Shown here in pieces: positions 46,580 to 56,766 of a stretch of 64,000 nt of DNA. Both the position numbers and the translations under genes were made by a program. Location of the stretch: assembly GCA_034406715.1 (NCBI GenBank), contig CP137878.1:124001-188000 (forward strand). The letters run 5' to 3'. Every line of letters starts with the position of its first letter. Within the stretch, counting starts at the first letter, position 1. The notes beneath the pieces were generated by a model, which did not search any database, was not told the origin of the DNA, and saw nothing but the letters and a program-made list of their open reading frames with translations. The stretch is from Rhodotorula mucilaginosa (taxonomy: Eukaryota; Basidiomycota; Microbotryomycetes; Sporidiobolales; Sporidiobolaceae).

Positions 46580-47102
46580 AACCTTGCTCACTTGACTGCG
46601 CACAAGCGTTTGCGATCTCGGCGCCTACAGGACGCACTTCAAACCGGAACAACTCCTCTGGAGTCTGCGCTTGCGGTGGCGAGCCAGAGACTCGAGAACA
46701 TTTCTTCCTCCGCTGCCCACTCTGCGCCACACCACGCGCCGCACTTCTTTCCTCCCTCCGGCTCAGACCCCTCTCTCTTGCATACCTCCTCAGCGACCCG
46801 CGCGCAACAAAGCCAACACTCCGCTTCCTCGCCGACTCGGGCAGTTTCGACTCGCTCTACTCCCCGTCCTCAGATGACCCGTCTAGTTGAGTTTGCCCTC
46901 CACCATACCTCTACCTACATCCCCCTCTCCCTCACCCTCTCACATACACCCCTCATTCCTTCCTACCTGACTTTCCTGCCTCAATGAGGAGGTTTTTTAT
47001 TTGGGCCTCCCCCTCGCTTCCCTCGCTCTGAGTAGTATCCGCGGTCTACACGGGCTCATATAGCTCAACATGACTTGAAACAAGAACTATCTATCTATCT
47101 AT
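46580..47102 (+). mobile_element. 5'-truncated LINE (left copy, L): ORF2 C-terminus, 3' UTR and (TATC)n tail
   Basis: The non-LTR retrotransposon end is recognised by the ORF2 C-terminal zinc motif VCACGGEPETREHFFLRCPL followed by LLSDPRATKPTLRFLADSG, stop at about 46,890, a pyrimidine-rich 3' UTR, the block CGGTCTACACGGGCTCATA with ACTTGAAACAAG, and a TATC tail to 47,102. Upstream of 46,789 it is clearly diverged from the other LINE copy (R); from 46,789 on it is identical. The exchange point therefore lies here. It is a fragment and cannot move by itself. Confidence 0.75.
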
Positions 47103-47128
47103 GGCTCACTCTAGTTAGTGGCCCCAGT

Positions 47129-47187
47129 CGACATGAGACTTTTTAGGCTCAAACAACTTTGAGCTTGGAACTTATCCTATCCTATCC
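47129..47187 (+). mobile_element. short retroposon end, second family, (TATCC)n tail
   Basis: A block CGACATGAGACTTTTTAGG, then CAACTTTGAGCTTGGAA, ending in TTATCCTATCCTATCC. The same family, inverted, occurs at 49,848-49,907. The tail unit differs from the TATC tail of the LINE family, so this is a separate SINE-like or LINE-end family. It repeats in each unit at +3,326. Confidence 0.6.
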
Positions 47188-47380
47188 AGCTTGCCAAGTC
47201 GGCGCAAGAGCTTGTCAGCAAGCAGGCCAGAATGCGGTGACTTTTGTAACGGCTCATTGGAGAGTTTGACAACCTCTTTTCCCGTTGCTCTCCCTGGAGG
47301 CTTTCAAAAAGGTCAAGACACGACACCACATTTGGTGGCTCGACAAGTCTAGAGCCCACATCCAGTGCAGATCTGCCATC
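47188..47380. other. unassigned stretch inside each repeat unit
   Basis: About 190 bp between two retroposon ends. Short frames on both strands lack motifs. It may be the body of a truncated retroposon or the original genomic target. Confidence 0.35.
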
Positions 47381-47541
47381 CCAACCCTTTCACTATACCC
47401 ACTCTCCTTCTCCTGTCTGCATTCTCCGCCCTCTCCACCCTTCGCTCTTTCTGTTCCCACCCATCTTTGCCTCTAGCATCCTCGGTCTACATGGGCTTCC
47501 TATAGCTCGATATGACTTGAAACAAGATTTATCTATCTATC
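47381..47541 (+). mobile_element. 5'-truncated LINE 3' UTR with (TATC)n tail
   Basis: A pyrimidine-rich 3' UTR, then the shared end block CGGTCTACATGGGCTTCC, TATAGCTCGATATGACTTG and AAACAAG, and a tail ATCTATCTATC. It belongs to the same or a sister family as the tail at 47,042-47,102, but is shorter and slightly different. The Ty3 fossil resumes directly after the tail. Confidence 0.65.
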
Positions 47542-48489
47542 ACGCTCTCGGCGCGAATCAATGGAGCGGATGCTCGGCCTACGCTTCTACCTCGTTTGTC
47601 GTACCCAAGCGAGAGTGTAACATTGATCCGCACTGGGTCAAAAATTACCGGAGAATCAACTTGAACACTGTCAAAAACCGCACGCCACTCCCGCTCACGG
47701 ACATTGTTCTTGGGGTGGCGGCTCAGGCACGCTTCTGGAGCAAGAATTGACCTGATCAATGCTTTCTTGACAAGTGCCGACAGCGAAAAGACGGCAATCA
47801 AGATGCCGTTGGGACTTTTGAATGGACCGACATGCCTCAAAGACTCTGCAACATGTCGGACACGCATCAGGTGCGCGTCAACAAGACGCCCAGACACCTC
47901 ATCGAAGGGTGTTGCGAGGCCTTCGTTGATGATATCATTATCTACAGCAACACCGCCGAGGAGCACGAGAACAAATGCCGCGCCGTCTTCCCCGTCCTCG
48001 TCCTCTGCAACACCAAACCCTGCTGCTCGAGGAAGAAGACCAACCTTTTCACCACCCGGACCAAGTTCCTGTCGCACATCATCTCCCGCGATGGACTCAA
48101 AGTCGACCCAGACAAGACCGACGAGATCAAGAAAATGGCCGCCATCTTGCACAGTCCCAAGTCCGTGTCTTCGCCCTTGCACAGTACCTCCGCAAGTTCC
48201 TTTCTGAACTGGCAAAGCACGCTTCCGCGCGCACTCCTCTCACAAAGAAGGGTGTCACCGGCATCAAGACTCTCTGGGCAAAAAAGGAGCAGGTGTTTGA
48301 GTCAAAAGATCGTTGCGTCCCTCCCGGTCCTCAAGCCTCTCGTCCGGGACTTGGAAACGCCAAATTGGCTCATGACACAGACGTGTCGAAGGGGAACGAG
48401 TGGCAGACGCACAACCGTGTAGGTTCTACTCACGCCGACACATTGCCACCGAGACAAACTACCCAATGCAGAAGCTCCTGGCCATCATT

Positions 48490-48549
48490 AGATATGTCTT
48501 GTTTCAAGTCATATCGAGCTAGAGAGCCCATGTAGACCAAAGATACTAC
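48490..48549 (-). mobile_element. LINE 3'-tail fragment inserted in the Ty3 fossil
   Basis: The minus-strand end block (GGTCTACATGGGCTC, TCGATATGACTTGAAACAAG) lies between RNase H-type segments of the Ty3 fossil. About 60 bp, heavily 5'-truncated, tail reduced. Confidence 0.65.
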
Positions 48550-48981
48550 TCAAAGTGGGGTAAGCGAGCCGCGTTGGAGGCGTGGCAAGTCAAGCTTCTT
48601 GGCGTACCTTCCGCATCCTCACCAACCACAACACTCTCAGACCCTTCCAGACACAAACCATGCTCTTGTAATGGCAGTCGCGTTGGACGGAAACGCTCGC
48701 TGACTACGACTACTCCCTCACCTCCGTCCCCGGGGAGCAGAACCCGCTGGCAGAGGCCTTGAGCCGCGTCTCCTTCCCGTCCGATCACGATGTGGCAGCC
48801 GTAATGGTCTGCTGCATCTCCACCGTCTCGCTCTTGACCGATTTCTTCAAGCAAATACATTCGGTCTACAATGGCGACGACCCTATCTGCTCTGTGGCGC
48901 TCGCCACCTTCGACTGGACGTTCGCTTGGAGACAACAGCACCCTTCGGTATGAGGGAAATCGACTCGTCGTTCCGGTCCCC

Positions 48982-49084
48982 AAGATAGATAGAAATATTT
49001 GTTCAGTCCCCAATGAGATTAGGGAGGAGATAGATAACATTAATTTTCAAGTCATATTGAGCCATAGAAAGCCCATGTAGAGAG
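48982..49084 (-). mobile_element. LINE 3'-tail fragment(s) inserted in the Ty3 fossil
   Basis: On the minus strand, CATGGGCTTTCTATGGCTC and AATATGACTTGAAAA lead to a TATC-type tail, and a second TATC-type run (AGATAGATAG on plus) lies 45 bp further. It may be a tail extended by a second retroposition or slippage. It separates the RNase H-side remnant from the integrase zinc domain. Confidence 0.55.
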
Positions 49085-49699
49085 AATTTCCTGCACGGCT
49101 TGCACGACTCGCTCGGGCACTTTGGCGCGCGCAAGACTCAAGCGGCTTTGGCAGCGTCATTCTCCTGGCCACACCTTGCAAGGGATGTGGAGTGGTACGT
49201 GCAATCCTGCGACGGTTGTCTGCGACATAAGGCGCGGACGACTCAACAAGCCTGTTGCCTTCGCCCCCTCCCCGTTCCAACCTCTCACCAACAGCTCTCT
49301 CACTCGAAATTGTTGATCCGCTTCCGATGTAGGAAGGCCGCAACATGTTGCTCACCATTTATTGCTTGATCGGCTACTCTCGGCTCGTCGCCTGTTGCAT
49401 GAAGGACAGCGCCAAAGATGTTGCCGACCTTGTCTCCAAAGAATGGTTCCAGTTCTTCGGTCTACCCAAAACATTGTAAGCGACTTGAGTCGCGTTTCTG
49501 GCGGAGCCTGCACCCGCAACTCAGGAATCGAGATTCAATTGTTGACCTGATTCCACCCCGACGGACCAACAAGACCGCCATTCAGGTACTACGACTCCAT
49601 CCACGTGATCGCGCCAGCAGAGTCAATGCGGTTGTGGCAAAAGACCTTTCGACCTTGTTCTTAGCCTCATCCCCTCTCCTGTACCTCTCGCCCACACCA

Positions 49700-50428
49700 C
49701 ACTGTGTCCTCTCCCCGCTTTCGAGTCGGTCACCTGGGCGCGCTCCTGGTTGACCTCACCCACTGGCGCCCATCTTCGCGCCGTCACCACTTCCCCTCCC
49801 GGTTGTCTCGCTTTCACCCGTAATCATACGTCGCTCTCACGCCGCCAGGATAGGATAGAATAGGATAAATTCCAAGTTTAAAGTCATTCGAGCCTAGAAG
49901 AGACTTACGCCGCCAGTCTGCACTCCTCACACGGCTTCGGACTGGCGCTTGCGACCTCGGCGCCTACAAGGCACATTCCGAACCTGATCGACTCATGTGC
50001 GCGTGCGGAGGTGAGCCAGAAACCCACTTGTTCCTTCACTGCCCTCTCTACGCCATCCCACGTGCGACCCTCCTTGCCTCCCTCCGACTGAAATCGCTCA
50101 CCCTCGCCTACCTGCTCAGCGACCCGCGCGCAACAAAGCCAACACTCCGCTTCCTCGCCGACTCGGGCAGTTTCGACTCGCTCTACTCCCCGTCCTCAGA
50201 TGACCCGTCTAGTTGAGTTTGCCCTCCACCATACCTCTACCTACATCCCCCTCTCCCTCACCCTCTCACATACACCCCTCATTCCTTCCTACCTGACTTT
50301 CCTGCCTCAATGAGGAGGTTTTTTATTTGGGCCTCCCCCTCGCTTCCCTCGCTCTGAGTAGTATCCGCGGTCTACACGGGCTCATATAGCTCAACATGAC
50401 TTGAAACAAGAACTATCTATCTATCTAT
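49700..50428 (+). mobile_element. 5'-truncated LINE (right copy, R): ORF2 C-terminus, 3' UTR, (TATC)n tail
   Basis: ORF2 tail: HTSLSRRQSALLTRLRTG, ACDLGAYKAHSEPD, then the zinc motif MCACGGEPETHLFLHCPL and LAYLLSDPRATKPTLRF, stop at 50,214-50,216, 3' UTR and TATC tail to 50,428. An inverted short retroposon is inserted at 49,848-49,907 with a target duplication. The left edge against the Ty3 fossil is fuzzy. The part before 50,115 is R-type; the part after is shared with L. The same hybrid occurs at +3,326, +6,652, +9,978 and +13,304 (ending at 63,732). Confidence 0.75.
49848..49907 (-). mobile_element. (TATCC)n-tailed retroposon inserted in LINE R, with target-site duplication
   Basis: The plus strand reads GGATAGGATAGAATAGGATA, then TTCCAAGTTTAAAGTCATTC: the inverted form of the 47,129 family. 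It is flanked on both sides by ACGCCGCCAG (ends at about 49,848 and starts at about 49,907), a ten-base direct repeat. Taking out the insert restores one continuous LINE coding segment. Confidence 0.72.
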
Positions 50429-53400
50429 GGCTCACTCTAGTTAGTGGCCCCAGTCGACATGAGACTTTTTAGGCTCAAACAACTTTGAGCTTGGAACTTA
50501 TCCTATCCTATCCAGCTTGCCAAGTCGGCGCAAGAGCTTGTCAGCAAGCAGGCCAGAATGCGGTGACTTTTGTAACGGCTCATTGGAGAGTTTGACAACC
50601 TCTTTTCCCGTTGCTCTCCCTGGAGGCTTTCAAAAAGGTCAAGACACGACACCACATTTGGTGGCTCGACAAGTCTAGAGCCCACATCCAGTGCAGATCT
50701 GCCATCCCAACCCTTTCACTATACCCACTCTCCTTCTCCTGTCTGCATTCTCCGCCCTCTCCACCCTTCGCTCTTTCTGTTCCCACCCATCTTTGCCTCT
50801 AGCATCCTCGGTCTACATGGGCTTCCTATAGCTCGATATGACTTGAAACAAGATTTATCTATCTATCACGCTCTCGGCGCGAATCAATGGAGCGGATGCT
50901 CGGCCTACGCTTCTACCTCGTTTGTCGTACCCAAGCGAGAGTGTAACATTGATCCGCACTGGGTCAAAAATTACCGGAGAATCAACTTGAACACTGTCAA
51001 AAACCGCACGCCACTCCCGCTCACGGACATTGTTCTTGGGGTGGCGGCTCAGGCACGCTTCTGGAGCAAGAATTGACCTGATCAATGCTTTCTTGACAAG
51101 TGCCGACAGCGAAAAGACGGCAATCAAGATGCCGTTGGGACTTTTGAATGGACCGACATGCCTCAAAGACTCTGCAACATGCCGGACACGCATCAGGTGC
51201 GCGTCAACAAGACGCCCAGACACCTCATCGAAGGGTGTTGCGAGGCCTTCGTTGATGATATCATTATCTACAGCAACACCGCCGAGGAGCACGAGAACAA
51301 ATGCCGCGCCGTCTTCCCCGTCCTCGTCCTCTGCAACACCAAACCCTGCTGCTCGAGGAAGAAGACCAACCTTTTCACCACCCGGACCAAGTTCCTGTCG
51401 CACATCATCTCCCGCGATGGACTCAAAGTCGACCCAGACAAGACCGACGAGATCAAGAAAATGGCCGCCATCTTGCACAGTCCCAAGTCCGTGTCTTCGC
51501 CCTTGCACAGTACCTCCGCAAGTTCCTTTCTGAACTGGCAAAGCACGCTTCCGCGCGCACTCCTCTCACAAAGAAGGGTGTCACCGGCATCAAGACTCTC
51601 TGGGCAAAAAAGGAGCAGGTGTTTGAGTCAAAAGATCGTTGCGTCCCTCCCGGTCCTCAAGCCTCTCGACCGGGACTTGGAAACGCCAAATTGGCTCATG
51701 ACACAGACGTGTCGAAGGGGAACGAGTGGCAGACGCACAACCGTGTAGGTTCTACTCACGCCGACACATTGCCACCGAGACAAACTACCCAATGCAGAAG
51801 CTCCTGGCCATCATTAGATATGTCTTGTTTCAAGTCATATCGAGCTAGAGAGCCCATGTAGACCAAAGATACTACTCAAAGTGGGGTAAGCGAGCCGCGT
51901 TGGAGGCGTGGCAAGTCAAGCTTCTTGGCGTACCTTCCGCATCCTCACCAACCACAACACTCTCAGACCCTTCCAGACACAAACCATGCTCTTGTAATGG
52001 CAGTCGCGTTGGACGGAAACGCTCGCTGACTACGACTACTCCCTCACCTCCGTCCCCGGGGAGCAGAACCCGCTGGCAGAGGCCTTGAGCCGCGTCTCCT
52101 TCCCGTCCGATCACGATGTGGCAGCCGTAATGGTCTGCTGCATCTCCACCGTCTCGCTCTTGACCGATTTCTTCAAGCAAATACATTCGGTCTACAATGG
52201 CGACGACCCTATCTGCTCTGTGGCGCTCGCCACCTTCGACTGGACGTTCGCTTGGAGACAACAGCACCCTTCGGTATGAGGGAAATCGACTCGTCGTTCC
52301 GGTCCCCAAGATAGATAGAAATATTTGTTCAGTCCCCAATGAGATTAGGGAGGAGATAGATAACATTAATTTTCAAGTCATATTGAGCCATAGAAAGCCC
52401 ATGTAGAGAGAATTTCCTGCACGGCTTGCACGACTCGCTCGGGCACTTTGGCGCGCGCAAGACTCAAGCGGCTTTGGCAGCGTCATTCTCCTGGCCACAC
52501 CTTGCAAGGGATGTGGAGTGGTACGTGCAATCCTGCGACGGTTGTCTGCGACATAAGGCGCGGACGACTCAACAAGCCTGTTGCCTTCGCCCCCTCCCCG
52601 TTCCAACCTCTCACCAACAGCTCTCTCACTCGAAATTGTTGATCCGCTTCCGATGTAGGAAGGCCGCAACATGTTGCTCACCATTTATTGCTTGATCGGC
52701 TACTCTCGGCTCGTCGCCTGTTGCATGAAGGACAGCGCCAAAGATGTTGCCGACCTTGTCTCCAAAGAATGGTTCCAGTTCTTCGGTCTACCCAAAACAT
52801 TGTAAGCGACTTGAGTCGCGTTTCTGGCGGAGCCTGCACCCGCAACTCAGGAATCGAGATTCAATTGTTGACCTGATTCCACCCCGACGGACCAACAAGA
52901 CCGCCGTTCAGGTACTACGACTCCATCCACGTGATCGCGCCAGCAGAGTCAATGCGGTTGTGGCAAAAGACCTTTCGACCTTGTTCTTAGCCTCATCCCC
53001 TCTCCTGTACCTCTCGCCCACACCACACTGTGTCCTCTCCCCGCTTTCGAGTCGGTCACCTGGGCGCGCTCCTGGTTGACCTCACCCACTGGCGCCCATC
53101 TTCGCGCCGTCACCACTTCCCCTCCCGGTTGTCTCGCTTTCACCCGTAATCATACGTCGCTCTCACGCCGCCAGGATAGGATAGAATAGGATAAATTCCA
53201 AGTTTAAAGTCATTCGAGCCTAGAAGAGACTTACGCCGCCAGTCTGCACTCCTCACACGGCTTCGGACTGGCGCTTGCGACCTCGGCGCCTACAAGGCAC
53301 ATTCCGAACCTGATCGACTCATGTGCGCGTGCGGAGGTGAGCCAGAAACCCACTTGTTCCTTCACTGCCCTCTCTACGCCATCCCACGTGCGACCCTCCT

Positions 53401-53440
53401 TGCCTCCCTCCGACTGAAATCGCTCACCCTCGCCTACCTG
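50115..53440 (+). repeat. 3,326-bp tandem repeat, copy 2
   Basis: Same content and order as copy 1, offset +3,326. It has one private single-base difference near 52.9 kb. Every landmark given for copy 1 applies with the offset. Confidence 0.92.
50868..52926 (+). mobile_element. Ty3/gypsy fossil, unit 2
   Basis: Copy of the unit-1 fossil at +3,326, with the same parts and the same two inverted LINE-tail insertions. Confidence 0.75.
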
Positions 53441-56400
53441 CTCAGCGACCCGCGCGCAACAAAGCCAACACTCCGCTTCCTCGCCGACTCGGGCAGTTTC
53501 GACTCGCTCTACTCCCCGTCCTCAGATGACCCGTCTAGTTGAGTTTGCCCTCCACCATACCTCTACCTACATCCCCCTCTCCCTCACCCTCTCACATACA
53601 CCCCTCATTCCTTCCTACCTGACTTTCCTGCCTCAATGAGGAGGTTTTTTATTTGGGCCTCCCCCTCGCTTCCCTCGCTCTGAGTAGTATCCGCGGTCTA
53701 CACGGGCTCATATAGCTCAACATGACTTGAAACAAGAACTATCTATCTATCTATGGCTCACTCTAGTTAGTGGCCCCAGTCGACATGAGACTTTTTAGGC
53801 TCAAACAACTTTGAGCTTGGAACTTATCCTATCCTATCCAGCTTGCCAAGTCGGCGCAAGAGCTTGTCAGCAAGCAGGCCAGAATGCGGTGACTTTTGTA
53901 ACGGCTCATTGGAGAGTTTGACAACCTCTTTTCCCGTTGCTCTCCCTGGAGGCTTTCAAAAAGGTCAAGACACGACACCACATTTGGTGGCTCGACAAGT
54001 CTAGAGCCCACATCCAGTGCAGATCTGCCATCCCAACCCTTTCACTATACCCACTCTCCTTCTCCTGTCTGCATTCTCCGCCCTCTCCACCCTTCGCTCT
54101 TTCTGTTCCCACCCATCTTTGCCTCTAGCATCCTCGGTCTACATGGGCTTCCTATAGCTCGATATGACTTGAAACAAGATTTATCTATCTATCACGCTCT
54201 CGGCGCGAATCAATGGAGCGGATGCTCGGCCTACGCTTCTACCTCGTTTGTCGTACCCAAGCGAGAGTGTAACATTGATCCGCACTGGGTCAAAAATTAC
54301 CGGAGAATCAACTTGAACACTGTCAAAAACCGCACGCCACTCCCGCTCACGGACATTGTTCTTGGGGTGGCGGCTCAGGCACGCTTCTGGAGCAAGAATT
54401 GACCTGATCAATGCTTTCTTGACAAGTGCCGACAGCGAAAAGACGGCAATCAAGATGCCGTTGGGACTTTTGAATGGACCGACATGCCTCAAAGACTCTG
54501 CAACATGCCGGACACGCATCAGGTGCGCGTCAACAAGACGCCCAGACACCTCATCGAAGGGTGTTGCGAGGCCTTCGTTGATGATATCATTATCTACAGC
54601 AACACCGCCGAGGAGCACGAGAACAAATGCCGCGCCGTCTTCCCCGTCCTCGTCCTCTGCAACACCAAACCCTGCTGCTCGAGGAAGAAGACCAACCTTT
54701 TCACCACCCGGACCAAGTTCCTGTCGCACATCATCTCCCGCGATGGACTCAAAGTCGACCCAGACAAGACCGACGAGATCAAGAAAATGGCCGCCATCTT
54801 GCACAGTCCCAAGTCCGTGTCTTCGCCCTTGCACAGTACCTCCGCAAGTTCCTTTCTGAACTGGCAAAGCACGCTTCCGCGCGCACTCCTCTCACAAAGA
54901 AGGGTGTCACCGGCATCAAGACTCTCTGGGCAAAAAAGGAGCAGGTGTTTGAGTCAAAAGATCGTTGCGTCCCTCCCGGTCCTCAAGCCTCTCGACCGGG
55001 ACTTGGAAACGCCAAATTGGCTCATGACACAGACGTGTCGAAGGGGAACGAGTGGCAGACGCACAACCGTGTAGGTTCTACTCACGCCGACACATTGCCA
55101 CCGAGACAAACTACCCAATGCAGAAGCTCCTGGCCATCATTAGATATGTCTTGTTTCAAGTCATATCGAGCTAGAGAGCCCATGTAGACCAAAGATACTA
55201 CTCAAAGTGGGGTAAGCGAGCCGCGTTGGAGGCGTGGCAAGTCAAGCTTCTTGGCGTACCTTCCGCATCCTCACCAACCACAACACTCTCAGACCCTTCC
55301 AGACACAAACCATGCTCTTGTAATGGCAGTCGCGTTGGACGGAAACGCTCGCTGACTACGACTACTCCCTCACCTCCGTCCCCGGGGAGCAGAACCCGCT
55401 GGCAGAGGCCTTGAGCCGCGTCTCCTTCCCGTCCGATCACGATGTGGCAGCCGTAATGGTCTGCTGCATCTCCACCGTCTCGCTCTTGACCGATTTCTTC
55501 AAGCAAATACATTCGGTCTACAATGGCGACGACCCTATCTGCTCTGTGGCGCTCGCCACCTTCGACTGGACGTTCGCTTGGAGACAACAGCACCCTTCGG
55601 TATGAGGGAAATCGACTCGTCGTTCCGGTCCCCAAGATAGATAGAAATATTTGTTCAGTCCCCAATGAGATTAGGGAGGAGATAGATAACATTAATTTTC
55701 AAGTCATATTGAGCCATAGAAAGCCCATGTAGAGAGAATTTCCTGCACGGCTTGCACGACTCGCTCGGGCACTTTGGCGCGCGCAAGACTCAAGCGGCTT
55801 TGGCAGCGTCATTCTCCTGGCCACACCTTGCAAGGGATGTGGAGTGGTACGTGCAATCCTGCGACGGTTGTCTGCGACATAAGGCGCGGACGACTCAACA
55901 AGCCTGTTGCCTTCGCCCCCTCCCCGTTCCAACCTCTCACCAACAGCTCTCTCACTCGAAATTGTTGATCCGCTTCCGATGTAGGAAGGCCGCAACATGT
56001 TGCTCACCATTTATTGCTTGATCGGCTACTCTCGGCTCGTCGCCTGTTGCATGAAGGACAGCGCCAAAGATGTTGCCGACCTTGTCTCCAAAGAATGGTT
56101 CCAGTTCTTCGGTCTACCCAAAACATTGTAAGCGACTTGAGTCGCGTTTCTGGCGGAGCCTGCACCCGCAACTCAGGAATCGAGATTCAATTGTTGACCT
56201 GATTCCACCCCGACGGACCAACAAGACCGCCATTCAGGTACTACGACTCCATCCACGTGATCGCGCCAGCAGAGTCAATGCGGTTGTGGCAAAAGACCTT
56301 TCGACCTTGTTCTTAGCCTCATCCCCTCTCCTGTACCTCTCGCCCACACCACACTGTGTCCTCTCCCCGCTTTCGAGTCGGTCACCTGGGCGCGCTCCTG

Positions 56401-56766
56401 GTTGACCTCACCCACTGGCGCCCATCTTCGCGCCGTCACCACTTCCCCTCCCGGTTGTCTCGCTTTCACCCGTAATCATACGTCGCTCTCACGCCGCCAG
56501 GATAGGATAGAATAGGATAAATTCCAAGTTTAAAGTCATTCGAGCCTAGAAGAGACTTACGCCGCCAGTCTGCACTCCTCACACGGCTTCGGACTGGCGC
56601 TTGCGACCTCGGCGCCTACAAGGCACATTCCGAACCTGATCGACTCATGTGCGCGTGCGGAGGTGAGCCAGAAACCCACTTGTTCCTTCACTGCCCTCTC
56701 TACGCCATCCCACGTGCGACCCTCCTTGCCTCCCTCCGACTGAAATCGCTCACCCTCGCCTACCTG
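53441..56766 (+). repeat. 3,326-bp tandem repeat, copy 3
   Basis: Same content, offset +6,652 from copy 1. I saw no difference from copies 4 and 5 in the translated stretches compared. Confidence 0.92.
54194..56252 (+). mobile_element. Ty3/gypsy fossil, unit 3
   Basis: Copy at +6,652; same structure. Confidence 0.75.

Larger units (their letters stand above)
47542..49600 (+). mobile_element. Ty3/gypsy LTR-retrotransposon fossil, pol region (unit 1)
   Basis: A broken internal piece of a Ty3/gypsy element without LTRs in view. Recognisable parts in normal pol order: start of reverse transcriptase (about 47,560-47,760), RT palm with a VDD catalytic box and thumb (about 47,900-48,130), RT connection/RNase H remnants (about 48,180-48,480 and 48,550-48,800), integrase HHCC zinc domain (about 49,085-49,245) and part of the integrase core (about 49,330-49,600). 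Two inverted LINE tails are inserted in it. It has many breaks (roughly ten or more, counting the insertions) and is long dead; gag, protease and LTRs are absent. The decay pre-dates the tandem amplification, because all units share it. The 3' edge is uncertain by about 100 bp. Confidence 0.78.
46789..50114 (+). repeat. 3,326-bp tandem repeat, copy 1
   Basis: First unit of a head-to-tail array. It runs from the point where identity with copy 2 begins, inside LINE coding sequence, to the same point 3,326 bp later. Contents in order: LINE L 3' end with (TATC)n; a short (TATCC)n-tailed retroposon; an unassigned stretch; a second LINE 3' end; a Ty3/gypsy fossil interrupted by two inverted LINE tails; LINE R. 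Copy 1 carries two single-base differences not seen in copies 2-5, both in the RT region. Confidence 0.92.

Noticed and set aside
47529-48215. A 228-codon minus-strand frame repeated in every tandem unit
   Set aside because: It is antisense to the RT remnants of the Ty3 fossil and shows no family signature; repetition alone comes from the array.
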